Below, in pieces: positions 34,025 to 45,052 of a stretch of 64,000 nucleotides of DNA. Made by a program: the position numbers and the translations under genes. The stretch comes from Actinocatenispora sp036503555 (GTDB lineage Bacteria; Actinomycetota; Actinomycetes; Mycobacteriales; Micromonosporaceae). The stretch's first letter is position 1. Each line of letters opens with the position of its first letter. The DNA is taken from NCBI GenBank assembly GCA_036503555.1, contig DASXWQ010000042.1:124001-188000 (forward strand), in the 5' to 3' direction. The notes beneath the pieces were generated by a model that saw only the letters and a program-made list of their open reading frames with translations, was not told the DNA's origin and searched no databases.

Positions 34025-35926
34025 TTAGCGGAGGTCGTCGAGCCAGTCGATTTCGCGGCGGTGGTCGAGGTCTTCGGTGCGGCGGCGGGCGGGCTGGTCG
34101 GGTTGCCTGGGGTGGGCCGGCGGGCGCGCCGGGGACTGGGCTCGGCGGGGTGGCGGCGTGTTGTCGGTGATGCGGCCGAAGACCTCGGTGTCGGCGGCGT
34201 CGCCGTCGGTGGGCGTCGTGGAGTGTCGACGGCCGCGGGACGGGGGTTCGCCGTGCCGGGACGAGCCGCCGAGCGTCGAGGGCTCGTCGGGTGCGAACGC
34301 GCCGCGGGCCGGGCCACCCTGGCGGGACGAGCCGCCCAGTGTCGAGGGCTCGTCGTGCGGGTACCCGCCGCGGGCCGGGGCGCCACGCCGGGACGCGCCG
34401 CCGAGCGTCGGGGGCTCGTCGTGCGGGGATGCGCCGTACGAGGGCGGCTCGCCGTGGCGGGACGAGCCGCGGGGGACGGGCTCGCCGCGGACGGCCGAGG
34501 CGCCGCGCGACGGAGGTTCGCCGTGGCGGGACGCGCCGCCGAGGGTGGGCGGTTCGTCGTGCGGGGAGGCCGGACCGCCGTGGCGGGGCGTACCGCCGAG
34601 GGTGGAGGGCTCGCCGTGGGTGGACGACGCGCCGCGCCGGGAGGAGCCCCGGGACGGGGACTCGCCGCGGAGGGCGGTGGTGCCGCGGCCGGAGTCGGAG
34701 ACGCGTGGGATGTACGCGGTCTCGACCTCGTCGGGGCTGTCCGCCGAACGGCGGGAACGGGGGCCGCGCGGCGACGGGTCCGGCCCGCCGTCACGGCCGT
34801 CGTCGTCGCCCGACGGGCCGCGGCGCCGGGACCGGCGGATGCCGACGACACCGACGACGACGAGCAGCAGGCCCACCACGCCGACCGCGATGACCACGCC
34901 GGTGATGTCGGAGAGGCTGAGGTTGCCGGACAGCAGCCCGCCGCCGGACGAGTCCTTCGTGTTGGCGGCCTTCGGCGTCGACGCGGGCGGGGCCGCGGCC
35001 GACGGGGCGTACTTGACGATCGAGGACGGGCTCTCCACGTTCTCCGTGTCGCCGACGGTGAGGAACGACGCCCCGTCCTTGCTGTACGAGATGGCTTCGC
35101 CGGAGCCCGTCTCGTTCGGCAGCGGGGTACGCCGGGGCTTTCCGGAGACGATGCTCTTCGCCACGTCGCCGCCGGTGACGTCCCACTCGTACGCGTCGGT
35201 GTAGGTGCGGAGGACGGCACGCTTGCCGTCCGGGGAGACGGCGCCGCCGGTGAAGACCCGCTGGCCGACGGGGCCGATCGGGCTGCCGGGCGTACCGGTG
35301 GCGGCGACGGGGATGGATCCGGCGGCCTTGAGCGGGGTGGGCGAGTCGGCGGACAGCTTGCCGGACGGCACGTACACCTTGCCGGCGCCGGCCTGGTAGG
35401 TCACCACGACCGGGGTGCCGTTGGGCTGCATGAGCACGGACCGGGCGTCGACGGGGCCGACGCCGGACGGGTACTGCATGCGGTAGAGCGTCGCCGGGCT
35501 GTTGCCGGACGGGAACTTCCACAGCGCGATGGTGTCGCGCGACTTGTCCTTGTCCCCGACGTCGGCGACCCACAGCGTCCCGTCGGACGTGGCGGCGAGG
35601 TCCTGCGGTTCGCGCGGCGTGTTCGGGTCGGTGACGACGTTGGTGACCTGGCAGGAGCCGTCGAGCTGGTACACCGACATGCTGTCGCCGGTGTTGTTGA
35701 TGACGTCGTACCCCTGCGCGGTGGCGGCGAGGCCGGAGATCGCGGTGATGCGCTGGTCGTTGATCGTGCAGACCTTGTGACCAGCTGACGCGGTGGGAGC
35801 GGCTGCCGCCGGCACCGCCGTACCGACGGTGACCGCGCCGGCCAGGACCACGCCGGCCACCGCCAGCGCGCGCCGGATCATCGAGGGACCGCCGGGCCGG
35901 CGGTTCAACGGCTGTTCACGCTCCAT
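34025..35926 (-). CDS. Exported propeller-like membrane protein with a repeat-rich cytoplasmic tail (Rv2721c-like)
   Basis: This predicts 633 residues from the ATG at 35926 (another at 35881). A signal sequence (RRALAVAGVVLAGAVTVG...AAAA) is followed by an extracellular domain of about 290 residues with WD/NHL-like strands (TSDGTLWVADVGDKDKSRDTIALWKF; VSPDGKRAVLRTYTDAYEW), a transmembrane helix (ITGVVIAVGVVGLLLVVVGVVGI) and a tail of about 260 residues. The tail holds repeated (H/P)DEP(P/S)TLGG(A/S/T)(S/P)R motifs, some in 22-residue (66-bp) units. The position beside lexA matches Rv2721c of M. tuberculosis. Function is unknown; the Thr-rich repeats could be kinase targets. Confidence 0.75.
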   Translation of the reverse strand: MEREQPLNRRPGGPSMIRRALAVAGVVLAGAVTVGTAVPAAAAPTASAGHKVCTINDQRITAISGLAATAQGYDVINNTGDSMSVYQLDGSCQVTNVVTDPNTPREPQDLAATSDGTLWVADVGDKDKSRDTIALWKFPSGNSPATLYRMQYPSGVGPVDARSVLMQPNGTPVVVTYQAGAGKVYVPSGKLSADSPTPLKAAGSIPVAATGTPGSPIGPVGQRVFTGGAVSPDGKRAVLRTYTDAYEWDVTGGDVAKSIVSGKPRRTPLPNETGSGEAISYSKDGASFLTVGDTENVESPSSIVKYAPSAAAPPASTPKAANTKDSSGGGLLSGNLSLSDITGVVIAVGVVGLLLVVVGVVGIRRSRRRGPSGDDDGRDGGPDPSPRGPRSRRSADSPDEVETAYIPRVSDSGRGTTALRGESPSRGSSRRGASSTHGEPSTLGGTPRHGGPASPHDEPPTLGGASRHGEPPSRGASAVRGEPVPRGSSRHGEPPSYGASPHDEPPTLGGASRRGAPARGGYPHDEPSTLGGSSRQGGPARGAFAPDEPSTLGGSSRHGEPPSRGRRHSTTPTDGDAADTEVFGRITDNTPPPRRAQSPARPPAHPRQPDQPARRRTEDLDHRREIDWLDDLR

Positions 35927-36079
35927 CACGGCGCAAGTGTGGCAGAGACTTCGGGGTCTCGGACAGGTGGCCCGGCCGGGCAACCGAGCGATAATCGTCG
36001 GGTAACCGGGCGTTATTCCCGTTTTGCTCTGATTACTCTCCGCAGCACAACCCCGACGCACCGGGTACGAGACCGGTCG

Positions 36080-37546
36080 TCACGGTGCGGCCGGGGACTC
36101 GGCCACCACGAACGGCGCCAACTCGGCCGCGAGCACCGCATCCACCCGTACGGAAAGGACCGTGCCGTCCGGGGTGTGCTCCGTCGACAGCACCTCGCCG
36201 TATCTCCGCGCCCGGTTGACCAGGTCACCCCGCTCGTACGGCACGCGGACCAGCAGCGACACCGCCGGGCGCGGCAGCCGCGCCTCGATCGCCGCCCGCA
36301 GCTCCGCGACACCCGCGCCGGTACGGGCCGAGCAGAACACCGCGTCCGGCCACACCCGGCGCAGCCGCAGCAACGTCTCCGGGTCGGCCGCGTCGACCTT
36401 GTTGATCGCCAACATCTCCGGCCGGTCCGCCGCGTCGATCTCCGCCAGTACCTCCCGGACCGCGGCCACCTGCGACTCCGGATCCGGGTGCGACCCGTCG
36501 ACCACGTGCAGGACCAGGTCCGCGTCGGCGACCTCCTCCAGCGTCGAGCGGAACGCCTCGACCAGCTGGTGCGGCAGGTGCCGGACGAAACCGACCGTGT
36601 CCGACAGCGTGTAGATCCGGCCGTCCGCCGCCCGGGCGCGCCGGGTCGTCGGGTCCAGGGTCGCGAACAGCGCGTCCTCCACCAGTACGCCCGCGCCGGT
36701 GATGCGGTTGAGCAGGCTCGACTTCCCGGCGTTCGTGTAGCCGGCGATCGCGACGGCCGGGATCTCGTGCCGCCGGCGATCCGCGCGCTTCGTGTCGCGG
36801 GCCGCCCGCATGCCCTTGATCTCCCGGCGCAGCTTCGCCACGCGGTGCCGGATCCGCCGCCGGTCGGTCTCCAGCTTCGTCTCACCGGGACCACGCGTAC
36901 CGACGCCGCCACTGGCGCCGCCGGCCCGGCCGCCGGCCTGCCGGGACAGGCTCTCGCCCCAGCCGCGCAGCCGCGGGATCAGGTATTCCAGCTGTGCCAG
37001 CTCGACCTGCGCCTTGCCCTCCCGACTCTTCGCGTGCTGGGCGAAGATGTCCAGGATCAGCGCCGTACGGTCGATGACCTTGACCTTGACCCGGGTCTCC
37101 AGGTTGCGCAGCTGGCTGGGCGACAGCTCGCCGTCGCAGACCACCGTGTCGGCACCGGTCTCGACGACCACGTCACGCAGCTCGTCGACCTTGCCCCGCC
37201 CCACATACGTCGCCGGGTCGGGTCGGCCGCGCCGCTGGATCAGGCCCTCCAGGATCTGCGACCCGGCGGTCTCGGCGAGCGCGGCCAGCTCGGCCAGCGA
37301 GTGCTCGGCCTCGACGAGGGTGCCCTCGGTCCAGACGCCGACCAGGACGACGCGCTCCAGCCGGAGCTGCCGGTATTCCACCTCGGTGACGTCGGCGAGC
37401 TCGGTGGACAGCCCGACGACCCGACGCAGCGCGTGCCGGTCGGCAAGCTCCAGCTCGCCGACCGTCGCGTCGTCGAGATCCTGGTCCACCGCGACGTCCG
37501 GAGTCGGCTCGTCGTCGGTGCGGGGTACGAATGCGGAATCAGCCAT
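36080..37546 (-). CDS. hflX: Ribosome-associated GTPase HflX
   Basis: This predicts 488 residues from the ATG at 37546. The HflX N-terminal domain (GRGKVDELRDVV, VIDRTALILDIFAQHAKSREGKAQVELAQLEYLIPRL) and glycine-rich linker (GGVGTRGPGETKLETDRR) precede the GTPase domain: G1 GYTNAGKSSLLN, G3 DTVGFVRHLP, G4 NKVD, G5 CSARTG. HflX binds the 50S subunit and splits stalled ribosomes under stress. The order with dapF and miaA is conserved in actinobacteria, here interrupted by malic enzyme on the other strand. Confidence 0.95.
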   Translation of the reverse strand: MADSAFVPRTDDEPTPDVAVDQDLDDATVGELELADRHALRRVVGLSTELADVTEVEYRQLRLERVVLVGVWTEGTLVEAEHSLAELAALAETAGSQILEGLIQRRGRPDPATYVGRGKVDELRDVVVETGADTVVCDGELSPSQLRNLETRVKVKVIDRTALILDIFAQHAKSREGKAQVELAQLEYLIPRLRGWGESLSRQAGGRAGGASGGVGTRGPGETKLETDRRRIRHRVAKLRREIKGMRAARDTKRADRRRHEIPAVAIAGYTNAGKSSLLNRITGAGVLVEDALFATLDPTTRRARAADGRIYTLSDTVGFVRHLPHQLVEAFRSTLEEVADADLVLHVVDGSHPDPESQVAAVREVLAEIDAADRPEMLAINKVDAADPETLLRLRRVWPDAVFCSARTGAGVAELRAAIEARLPRPAVSLLVRVPYERGDLVNRARRYGEVLSTEHTPDGTVLSVRVDAVLAAELAPFVVAESPAAP

Positions 37547-37755
37547 CGCGTTCGATCGTGTCACGCCGGGCGCCCCGACCGCACCTCTATTGCACCGGCC
37601 CCTCCATGGAGCGGGAGCCACGACCCGCACGGACCGCATCGGGCCGCTGAGGCGATACTGTCCGACCAGGGGTCCTGGCGACCCGTGTCAACGACGACAT
37701 GAAGCGGACATCAGGCGGCAGACCGCCCGTTCCGCGGACCCGGAGGGATACGACC

Positions 37756-39192
<1,437 letters not shown>

Positions 39193-39297
39193 CCCCGAGG
39201 TCGCTACGCCGGCCCGACTCGTCCGCTCCCGGCCCCGCCAAGCGTGTCCCCGTGCCCGCTTGGCGGCGGCCGAAGCGGGCCCGGCTCGCTGCTGCCC

Positions 39298-39367
39298 CGA
39301 GCGCTCGCTCCTGTCCCGAGCGCTCGCTGCTGTCCCGAGCGCTCGCTGCTGTCCCGAGCGGCGGTGC
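39298..39367. repeat. 20-bp tandem repeat between malic enzyme and dapF
   Basis: CGAGCGCTCGCTGCTGTCCC occurs at 39298 (one difference), 39318 and 39338, with partial copies on both sides. Each unit contains the palindrome GAGCGCTC. It fills most of the 213-base gap between convergent genes and may form terminator hairpins. Confidence 0.85.
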
Positions 39368-39405
39368 CGCAGCCGACAAGCCGGCGCGGCCCGCACCCCG
39401 GGCGG

Positions 39406-40245
39406 CTACGCGAGGGTGCCGGTGGCGACGATGACGGCGGGGCCGGCGAGGGTGAGCGAGTCGGGCGTGATGGTGGCGGTGAGGCGGCCGCCGGGTACGT
39501 CCACGGCGACGGCACCGGCGTCCCGGCCCGACTCGCGCAGCGTCACGGCGGCCACGGCGACGGCACCGGAGCCGCAGGACTCGGTCTCGCCGGCGCCCCG
39601 CTCGTACACGCGCATCCGGACGTGCAGGTCGGTACCGGGCACCGGGTCGGCCAGCGGCGTCGCGAACTCGACGTTCGCCCCGTTGGGGAACACCGACGGG
39701 TCGAGCCCGGGTGCGCGGGTCAGGTCGAGCGCGGCCAGCTCACCCGCCGGTACCGGGCAGACCAGGTGCGGGTTCCCGGCGTCCACGGCCACACCCGGGT
39801 AGCCGGAGCCGTCGACGGTGGCGCCGGTGGTGCCGAGCAGCGTCGGCACGCCCATCGCGACCGCGATCGTGTCCCCGATCGTGCCGGTACGCAGGCCGGA
39901 CCGGGTGGCGATGGTGATCGTTCCGCCGCCGGCGAGGCCGTTCTCGACCAGGTAGCGCAGGAAGACGCGGATACCGTTGCCGCACATCTCGGCGATCGAA
40001 CCGTCGGCGTTCCAGTAGTCCATGAACCATTCGGCGTCGTCGGCGTACCGGGTGGCGTCGGGGTGCTTGGCGCAGCGGACGACCCGCAGCAGCCCGTCGG
40101 CGCCGATGCCGCCGCGCCTGTCGCACAGCGCGGCGACCAGCTCGGCGGTCAGCGGCAGCGCGCCGTCCGGATCGGGCAGGATCACGAAGTCGTTGCGGGT
40201 GCCGTGTCCCTTGGCGAACGCCACCCCGGCCAGCTCGGTGTTCAT
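39406..40245 (-). CDS. dapF: Diaminopimelate epimerase
   Basis: This predicts 279 residues from ATG 40245 (a GTG at 40263 is also in frame). Both active-site cysteines are present in their motifs: EMCGNGIRVFLRYL and ESCGSGAVAVA; FAKGHGTRNDFV and GNPHLV are the other conserved blocks. It converts LL- to meso-diaminopimelate for lysine and peptidoglycan synthesis. In M. tuberculosis dapF lies between hflX and miaA, as here apart from inserted genes. Confidence 0.95.
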   Translation of the reverse strand: MNTELAGVAFAKGHGTRNDFVILPDPDGALPLTAELVAALCDRRGGIGADGLLRVVRCAKHPDATRYADDAEWFMDYWNADGSIAEMCGNGIRVFLRYLVENGLAGGGTITIATRSGLRTGTIGDTIAVAMGVPTLLGTTGATVDGSGYPGVAVDAGNPHLVCPVPAGELAALDLTRAPGLDPSVFPNGANVEFATPLADPVPGTDLHVRMRVYERGAGETESCGSGAVAVAAVTLRESGRDAGAVAVDVPGGRLTATITPDSLTLAGPAVIVATGTLA

Positions 40246-40337
40246 CACCCTCAACTCTGACACGCGCCCCCGGCGCCCGCCCCGGCACCCGGCCCACCGG
40301 CCGCCGGCCGGACACTCCTACCCACACACCCTGGCCA

Positions 40338-40404
40338 GGCACACCGAACCGGGCACTCCGGCGAGGCACACCGGGCCGGGCACACCGGGCCGGGCGTTCC
40401 GGGG
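40338..40404. repeat. 14-bp imperfect tandem repeat upstream of dapF
   Basis: About five units of GGCACACCGGGCCG (two identical at 40365 and 40379, others with changes) lie between the asparaginase stop (40459) and the dapF start. Confidence 0.75.
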
Positions 40405-40458
40405 CAAGCGCCCTCGGTCAGGTACCCCGGGGCGAGCGTTCCGGAGTCCGGCGCCCGG

Positions 40459-41478
40459 TCAGGTGCGGTCGGCGAAGGCGGCGGCGACGGCGGCCCGGTC
40501 GGCGCCGGCGGCCAGCAGCAGGCGCAGCAGTACCCGCGCCTTGTACGGGTGGAGCAGCCCGCCGTCGATCAGCCCGCGGCGCAGCAGGTCGGTCTCGGAC
40601 CCGACCGCGCCGTACGTCTGCCGCAGCGCGGACCCGCCGCCGGTACGCGAGGTCAGCACGACGGGGATGCGGGCGGCGAGATCGCCGAGTACCGGGGCGA
40701 GGTCGGACGGGACGTGGCCGACGCCGAAGCCGGCGACGACGAGGCCCCGGTGGGTGTCGGCCAGGCCGGCGAGCAGCGCGCCGTCGTCGTCGAGCGTCGC
40801 GGTGTACACGGCGACGCGGGCGTCGTCGAGGTCGGCGGGCGCGGCGGGCAGCGGCGGCCGGCGGTCGGGCCGGGCGAGGATCCGTACCCGGTCCTCGACG
40901 ACGTGCCCGATCGGCCCGAGGTCCGGCGAGCCGAACGTGGCCGGGCTGGTGCTGTGCGTCTTGCGTACCCAGCGGGCGGCGTGGATCTCGTCGTGGAAGG
41001 CGACGAGTACGCCGAGCTCGCGGGCCGCCGGTGCGGCGGCGACGCGTACCGCGGCGAGCAGGTTGGCGGGGCCGTCGGCGCCGGCGAGGGTCGGGTTGCG
41101 CATCGCGCCGGTGAAGACGATCGGCTGGGGCCGCCGCCAGACGAGATCCGCCAGGTAGGCGGTCTCCTCCAGGCTGTCGGTGCCCTGCGTGACGACCACC
41201 CCGGCGGCTCCGGCGTCGACGGCGGCCTCGGCCTCCGCCACCAGGTCCAGCACCTGCCGGTACGTGAGGCTCGCGCTCGGCACCGCGACGGCGTCCCGTA
41301 CGTCGAGCGTGACGCCCAGCTCGTCGAGCCCCGGTACGGATGCGGTGAGGTCGGCGCCGGTGAGGCGGGCGACGACCGCGCCGCGGGTACCGGCCATCGC
41401 GATCGTGCCGCCCAGCGTGAACAGCGCGACTCCCGCGCCGGGTACCGCGCGGTCGGATGCCTGTGCGTCTGCGCTCAT
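40459..41478 (-). CDS. L-asparaginase (type I/II family)
   Basis: This predicts 339 residues from ATG 41478. Both catalytic Thr motifs are present: FTLGGTIAM near the N terminus and VVTQGTDSLEETAYL. There is no signal peptide, suggesting a cytoplasmic enzyme hydrolysing asparagine to aspartate and ammonia. It lies between dapF and the secreted mannosidase. Confidence 0.92.
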   Translation of the reverse strand: MSADAQASDRAVPGAGVALFTLGGTIAMAGTRGAVVARLTGADLTASVPGLDELGVTLDVRDAVAVPSASLTYRQVLDLVAEAEAAVDAGAAGVVVTQGTDSLEETAYLADLVWRRPQPIVFTGAMRNPTLAGADGPANLLAAVRVAAAPAARELGVLVAFHDEIHAARWVRKTHSTSPATFGSPDLGPIGHVVEDRVRILARPDRRPPLPAAPADLDDARVAVYTATLDDDGALLAGLADTHRGLVVAGFGVGHVPSDLAPVLGDLAARIPVVLTSRTGGGSALRQTYGAVGSETDLLRRGLIDGGLLHPYKARVLLRLLLAAGADRAAVAAAFADRT

Positions 41479-41491
41479 GGGCCACAACGTA

Positions 41492-41521
41492 GCCGGCCCC
41501 GGGACGGTGCCCGGGGCCGGC
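41492..41521 (-). terminator. 12-bp hairpin after the GH92 gene
   Basis: GCCGGCCCCGGG (41492-41503), loop ACGGTG, CCCGGGGCCGGC (41510-41521) is a perfect stem starting 13 bases after the mannosidase stop on the minus strand and just before the asparaginase start. Confidence 0.75.
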
Positions 41522-41533
41522 CACACAGCAGCC

Positions 41534-44500
41534 TCAGCCGAGGCCGATGGTGAAGATGTGCATGGTCGCGGACGGCCCCGGGAGGGTGACCGAGGCGACC
41601 GTCTTGCCGGCCGTGAGCGCGCCGTTCGTGGCGAACACGTACGTGGTCACGGTCTCCGACGAGCCGTCGGTGGCGTTCCGGTACGGCATGGTGGCGACGG
41701 TCGTGTCGCCGGGCAGCGGGTCGTAGCCGCCGGCGCCGAGGGTCCAGTCGCTGAGCCCGAGCGTGAGCGTCTGCGTCGTGCCGTCGGTGTAGTGGACGAC
41801 CAGGTCACCGACGGCGCCGCTGGCGTTGGCGTTGGTGGCGGAGCCGATGATGCCGAGCTTCGTCGCACCGGCCGGCGCGACGAGCGGCACGGTCTGCCCG
41901 GCGGCCTCGATGTTGTCGAGCTGCCCGCTGGGCGCGTCCGGCCACGTGTACGGCACGCCGTCGATCGTCACCGTGCCGCCGGGGGTGAGCCCGCCCGCCG
42001 CGAGCGCCTGCGCGGAGTACGCGTAGCCGCTGGTGTCGAGGCTGGCCGCGCTCGGCTTGCCGTCGTCGGAGATGCCGGAGTTGGTGTAGTAGGGCCACAG
42101 CTCCCCCGGCTTCGCCACGGAGAGGTGCGCCGAGGCGGGCGTGAGCGCCGTGCCGTCCGCGGTCTTCAGCGCGAACGTCACCGTGTACCGGCCCTCGGTC
42201 TGTCCGGCGGTCACGGTGACCGGCGCGCTGCCGGTGGACCGCGCCGGTACGTCGAACGTGCCGGACGCCGGGGACACCTCGACCCCGTCGCCGGAGCCGG
42301 TCCAGCTCACCGACATCGGCTCGGCGGACACGTTGGTGACCGAGACGGTGACGGTGTCGTGCCCGCCGGGCGCGACGACCAGCCCGTCGGACGGGCTCGC
42401 CGCGGTGAACGTGGCCTGCTGCCCGGTACCGTCGGACGGCGGCGCGTCGGCCGGGTCCGCGCCCCAGGTCTTGTTCGGGATCGCGGTGAGGTCGTAGTCG
42501 AGCCGGCCGCCGGACGCCAGGTCCGCGTACCGCAGCCACGGCTTGCCCCACGCCTTGCCGCCGACGGTCAGGCCGTCGACGTACATGTTCTCGGTGGAGG
42601 CGTTCGGCGCGGTGATCGTGAGCTTCCTACCGTTGGCGAGCGTGACGACCGCCTTCGGGAAGACCGGGCTGCCCAGCGTCAGCACGTCCGTGCCGGGCGT
42701 CTCCGGGTACATGCCGAGCTCGCTGAAGACGTACCAGGAGCTCATCGCGCCGAGGTCGTCGTTGCCGAACTGGCCGACCGGCGCGTCGAAGTACAGCTTC
42801 TGCTGCGCCGCACGGACGACCTGCTGGGTCTTCCACGGCGCGCCGACGTAGTCGTACTCCCAGGGGATCTCGATGCTGGGCTCGTTGGACAGGTCGGCGT
42901 TCGTCGGGCCGGGGTTGTCGATCGAGGTGAACAGGCTGTCCAGGTACTTCTCGTACGCCGCGTCGCCGCCCTTGGCGAGGATCAGCGCGCGCAGGTTGTG
43001 CGGCACCATCGGCGTGTACTGCGCGGCCGTACCCTCGACCATGCCGGTGCCGGTGCCCGGCGAGAAGCCGGTGACGAACTGGCCGTTGGACTGCTTCGCC
43101 TGCACGTACCCGGATCCGGCGTTGAACGTGTTCTGCCAGTTCTGCGACCGGGTCGCGAAGCGCGTGTAGTTGTCCCTGTCCCCCAACGACTTCGCGTACG
43201 CGGCGATCGCGTAGTCGGCGCTGTCGTACTCCAGCTGCGTGGAGACCGGGCCGTAGAAGTTGCAGCAGCCGTACTCCTTGTTGTAGGGCAGGTAGCCGTA
43301 GGAGTCGAGTTCGGCCTGGCCCGGGCGGACGTTGTTGGGGTTGGTGGCCTCGTCGACCATCGCGGCGAGCGCGTGCTTCTGGTCGAAGTCGCGCGCACCG
43401 AAGGCGTACGCCCCGGCGATGATCGGGTCGGCCGGATCACCGACCATCACGTAGCTCTCACCGTTGCCCAACGCCCACTTCGGCAGCATGCCGGACTGGT
43501 CGTAGTCGTTCAGCATCGACCGGATCGAGTCGCTGGTCTGTGTCGGCGCCACGATCGACGCGAGCTGCACCTGCGATCGGTAGATGTCCCAGCCGGAGTA
43601 GTTGGCGTACTGCGCGTGCCCGGCAGCCGCCGTGTGCACCTTCCCGTCCATGCCCGCGTACTGGCCGTTGACGTCGCTGAACACGTTGGGGTGCAACAGG
43701 ACGTGGTACAGGGCGGTGTAGAACTGCTGCTGCTGCGCGGCGGAGCCGCCGCTGATCGCGATGCGCCTCAGCAGCGCGTTCCAGTCGTCGTGGGTCTGCC
43801 GGCGTACCGTGTCGAGGTTCCAGCCGGGGATCTCGGCGGCCAGGTTCGCCTTCGCGTTGGCGTCGCTGGTGAACGAGATGCCCACCTTCGCCGTGACCGT
43901 CTGGTCGCTCGACGCGTCGAACGTCAGGTACACGCCGCCGGGCCCGGTCGCCGCGGTCGGCGCCGCCTTGTCGTGCACCCGCGGCGCGTCCCGGGTCGGC
44001 GCCCGGAAGTCCGGTGTCGCCGTGCCGTGGAAGGGCTTCGTCGCCGCGCCGTGCGGGCGGCTGTCGGCCGGCGTCGTCGCCGTCGGCGTGGCCTTCGCGG
44101 CGTGCTGCGCCAGCGTCTTGTCACCGGCCGCGACGGCGCCGTCCTGCCACGTGCCGTAGTTCGCGAACGACCGGTCGAACGTGATGTCGAAGTGCAGCGT
44201 GTAGTCGCGTTCCTCGTCGGCGGACTGCCCGCAGAAGTGCCCGGCGGTCACCGACCCGGTCACCTCACGGTCGGAGACCACCTGCGCGCTCGTACCGTCC
44301 ACCGTGTTCGCGCTGCCGGCGACCTTGAGCAGCAGGTTCGCCTTGCTGGTACGCGGGAACGCGAAGCTGCCGATGCCGGCGCGGGTGGTCGCGGTCAGCG
44401 ACGTCGTCACCCCGGATCCCTGCGTGACCGTGTAGTACCCGGCGCTCGCCCGCTCGTTGATGTGGCTGTACGTGTCCGTGGCGCTGCCCGGTTTGGCGCC

Positions 44501-44845
44501 GATGTCGCCGACGGTCGGCAGGATCGGCACGTCGCCGAGCGCGGAGCAGCCGGGGCCGGAGATGTGCGTCAGGCTGTACCCGAGCAGCGTGTTGTCGTCG
44601 TACTCGTAGCCGCCACCGGCGGTGCGGTGCGGCGTGGTGTCCGGGCTCCACTGCACCATGCCGAACGGCGCGTCGGCGCCGGGGAACGTGTCGACCGCGC
44701 CCGACGTACCGATGAGCGGGTTGACCAGGGACGCCGGGTCGGTGACCGTTGCCGGCGCGGCGGCCGCCGTACCCGCGAACGGGAGTACGGCGGCGAGTGT
44801 GCCGAGCGCGAGGAGTGCCGCGCGCCGGCGGGGTCGGAGTCGCAT
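41534..44845 (-). CDS. Secreted GH92 alpha-mannosidase with C-terminal accessory domains
   Basis: This predicts 1103 residues. A signal peptide (RLRPRRRAALLALGTLAAVLPFAGTAAAAP) is followed by the GH92 N-terminal domain (VNPLIGTSG, FPGADAPFGMVQWSPDT, HISGPGC) and catalytic domain (YSGWDIYRSQVQL, NEPSIEIPWEYDYVGAPWKTQ, VGQFGNDDLGAMSSWYVFSELGMYP). After about residue 790 come a NEW3/CARDB-like beta domain and a further strand-rich module that may bind carbohydrate. GH92 enzymes are calcium-dependent exo-alpha-mannosidases acting on mannans or N-glycans. A palindrome typical of LacI-type control lies upstream. Confidence 0.9.
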   Translation of the reverse strand: MRLRPRRRAALLALGTLAAVLPFAGTAAAAPATVTDPASLVNPLIGTSGAVDTFPGADAPFGMVQWSPDTTPHRTAGGGYEYDDNTLLGYSLTHISGPGCSALGDVPILPTVGDIGAKPGSATDTYSHINERASAGYYTVTQGSGVTTSLTATTRAGIGSFAFPRTSKANLLLKVAGSANTVDGTSAQVVSDREVTGSVTAGHFCGQSADEERDYTLHFDITFDRSFANYGTWQDGAVAAGDKTLAQHAAKATPTATTPADSRPHGAATKPFHGTATPDFRAPTRDAPRVHDKAAPTAATGPGGVYLTFDASSDQTVTAKVGISFTSDANAKANLAAEIPGWNLDTVRRQTHDDWNALLRRIAISGGSAAQQQQFYTALYHVLLHPNVFSDVNGQYAGMDGKVHTAAAGHAQYANYSGWDIYRSQVQLASIVAPTQTSDSIRSMLNDYDQSGMLPKWALGNGESYVMVGDPADPIIAGAYAFGARDFDQKHALAAMVDEATNPNNVRPGQAELDSYGYLPYNKEYGCCNFYGPVSTQLEYDSADYAIAAYAKSLGDRDNYTRFATRSQNWQNTFNAGSGYVQAKQSNGQFVTGFSPGTGTGMVEGTAAQYTPMVPHNLRALILAKGGDAAYEKYLDSLFTSIDNPGPTNADLSNEPSIEIPWEYDYVGAPWKTQQVVRAAQQKLYFDAPVGQFGNDDLGAMSSWYVFSELGMYPETPGTDVLTLGSPVFPKAVVTLANGRKLTITAPNASTENMYVDGLTVGGKAWGKPWLRYADLASGGRLDYDLTAIPNKTWGADPADAPPSDGTGQQATFTAASPSDGLVVAPGGHDTVTVSVTNVSAEPMSVSWTGSGDGVEVSPASGTFDVPARSTGSAPVTVTAGQTEGRYTVTFALKTADGTALTPASAHLSVAKPGELWPYYTNSGISDDGKPSAASLDTSGYAYSAQALAAGGLTPGGTVTIDGVPYTWPDAPSGQLDNIEAAGQTVPLVAPAGATKLGIIGSATNANASGAVGDLVVHYTDGTTQTLTLGLSDWTLGAGGYDPLPGDTTVATMPYRNATDGSSETVTTYVFATNGALTAGKTVASVTLPGPSATMHIFTIGLG

Positions 44846-44982
44846 GTGCCCGTCCTTTCGGCGGTACGCCCCGGACTGCGGGCGGACCGCGAGGGGTCGA
44901 AGGAGCAGGCCTCGGGTCGTCGTCCGAGGTCGGCGGGCACCGGGGCCGGACCGCGCGGGCGACCGTGCTCACGAGGGCACGG

Positions 44983-45009
44983 TGACATCGTTGTCAGCCA
45001 GGCGCCTGG
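44983..45009. promoter_or_regulatory. Operator-like palindromes upstream of the GH92 gene
   Basis: TGACA TCGT TGTCA (44983-44996) is an inverted repeat of the form used by LacI/GntR-type sugar regulators, and CCAGGCGCCTGG (44998-45009) is a perfect 12-bp palindrome next to it. Both lie in the 207-base gap between the GH92 start and the end of miaA. Confidence 0.55.
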
Positions 45010-45052
45010 TTTCCCACCGATCCCGGATGCTAGGCCCGGTCTGTACCAGGTA

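Noticed and set aside
39298..39367. CRISPR-like repeats
   Set aside because: Repeats are directly adjacent with no unique spacers, and no cas genes are in the window.
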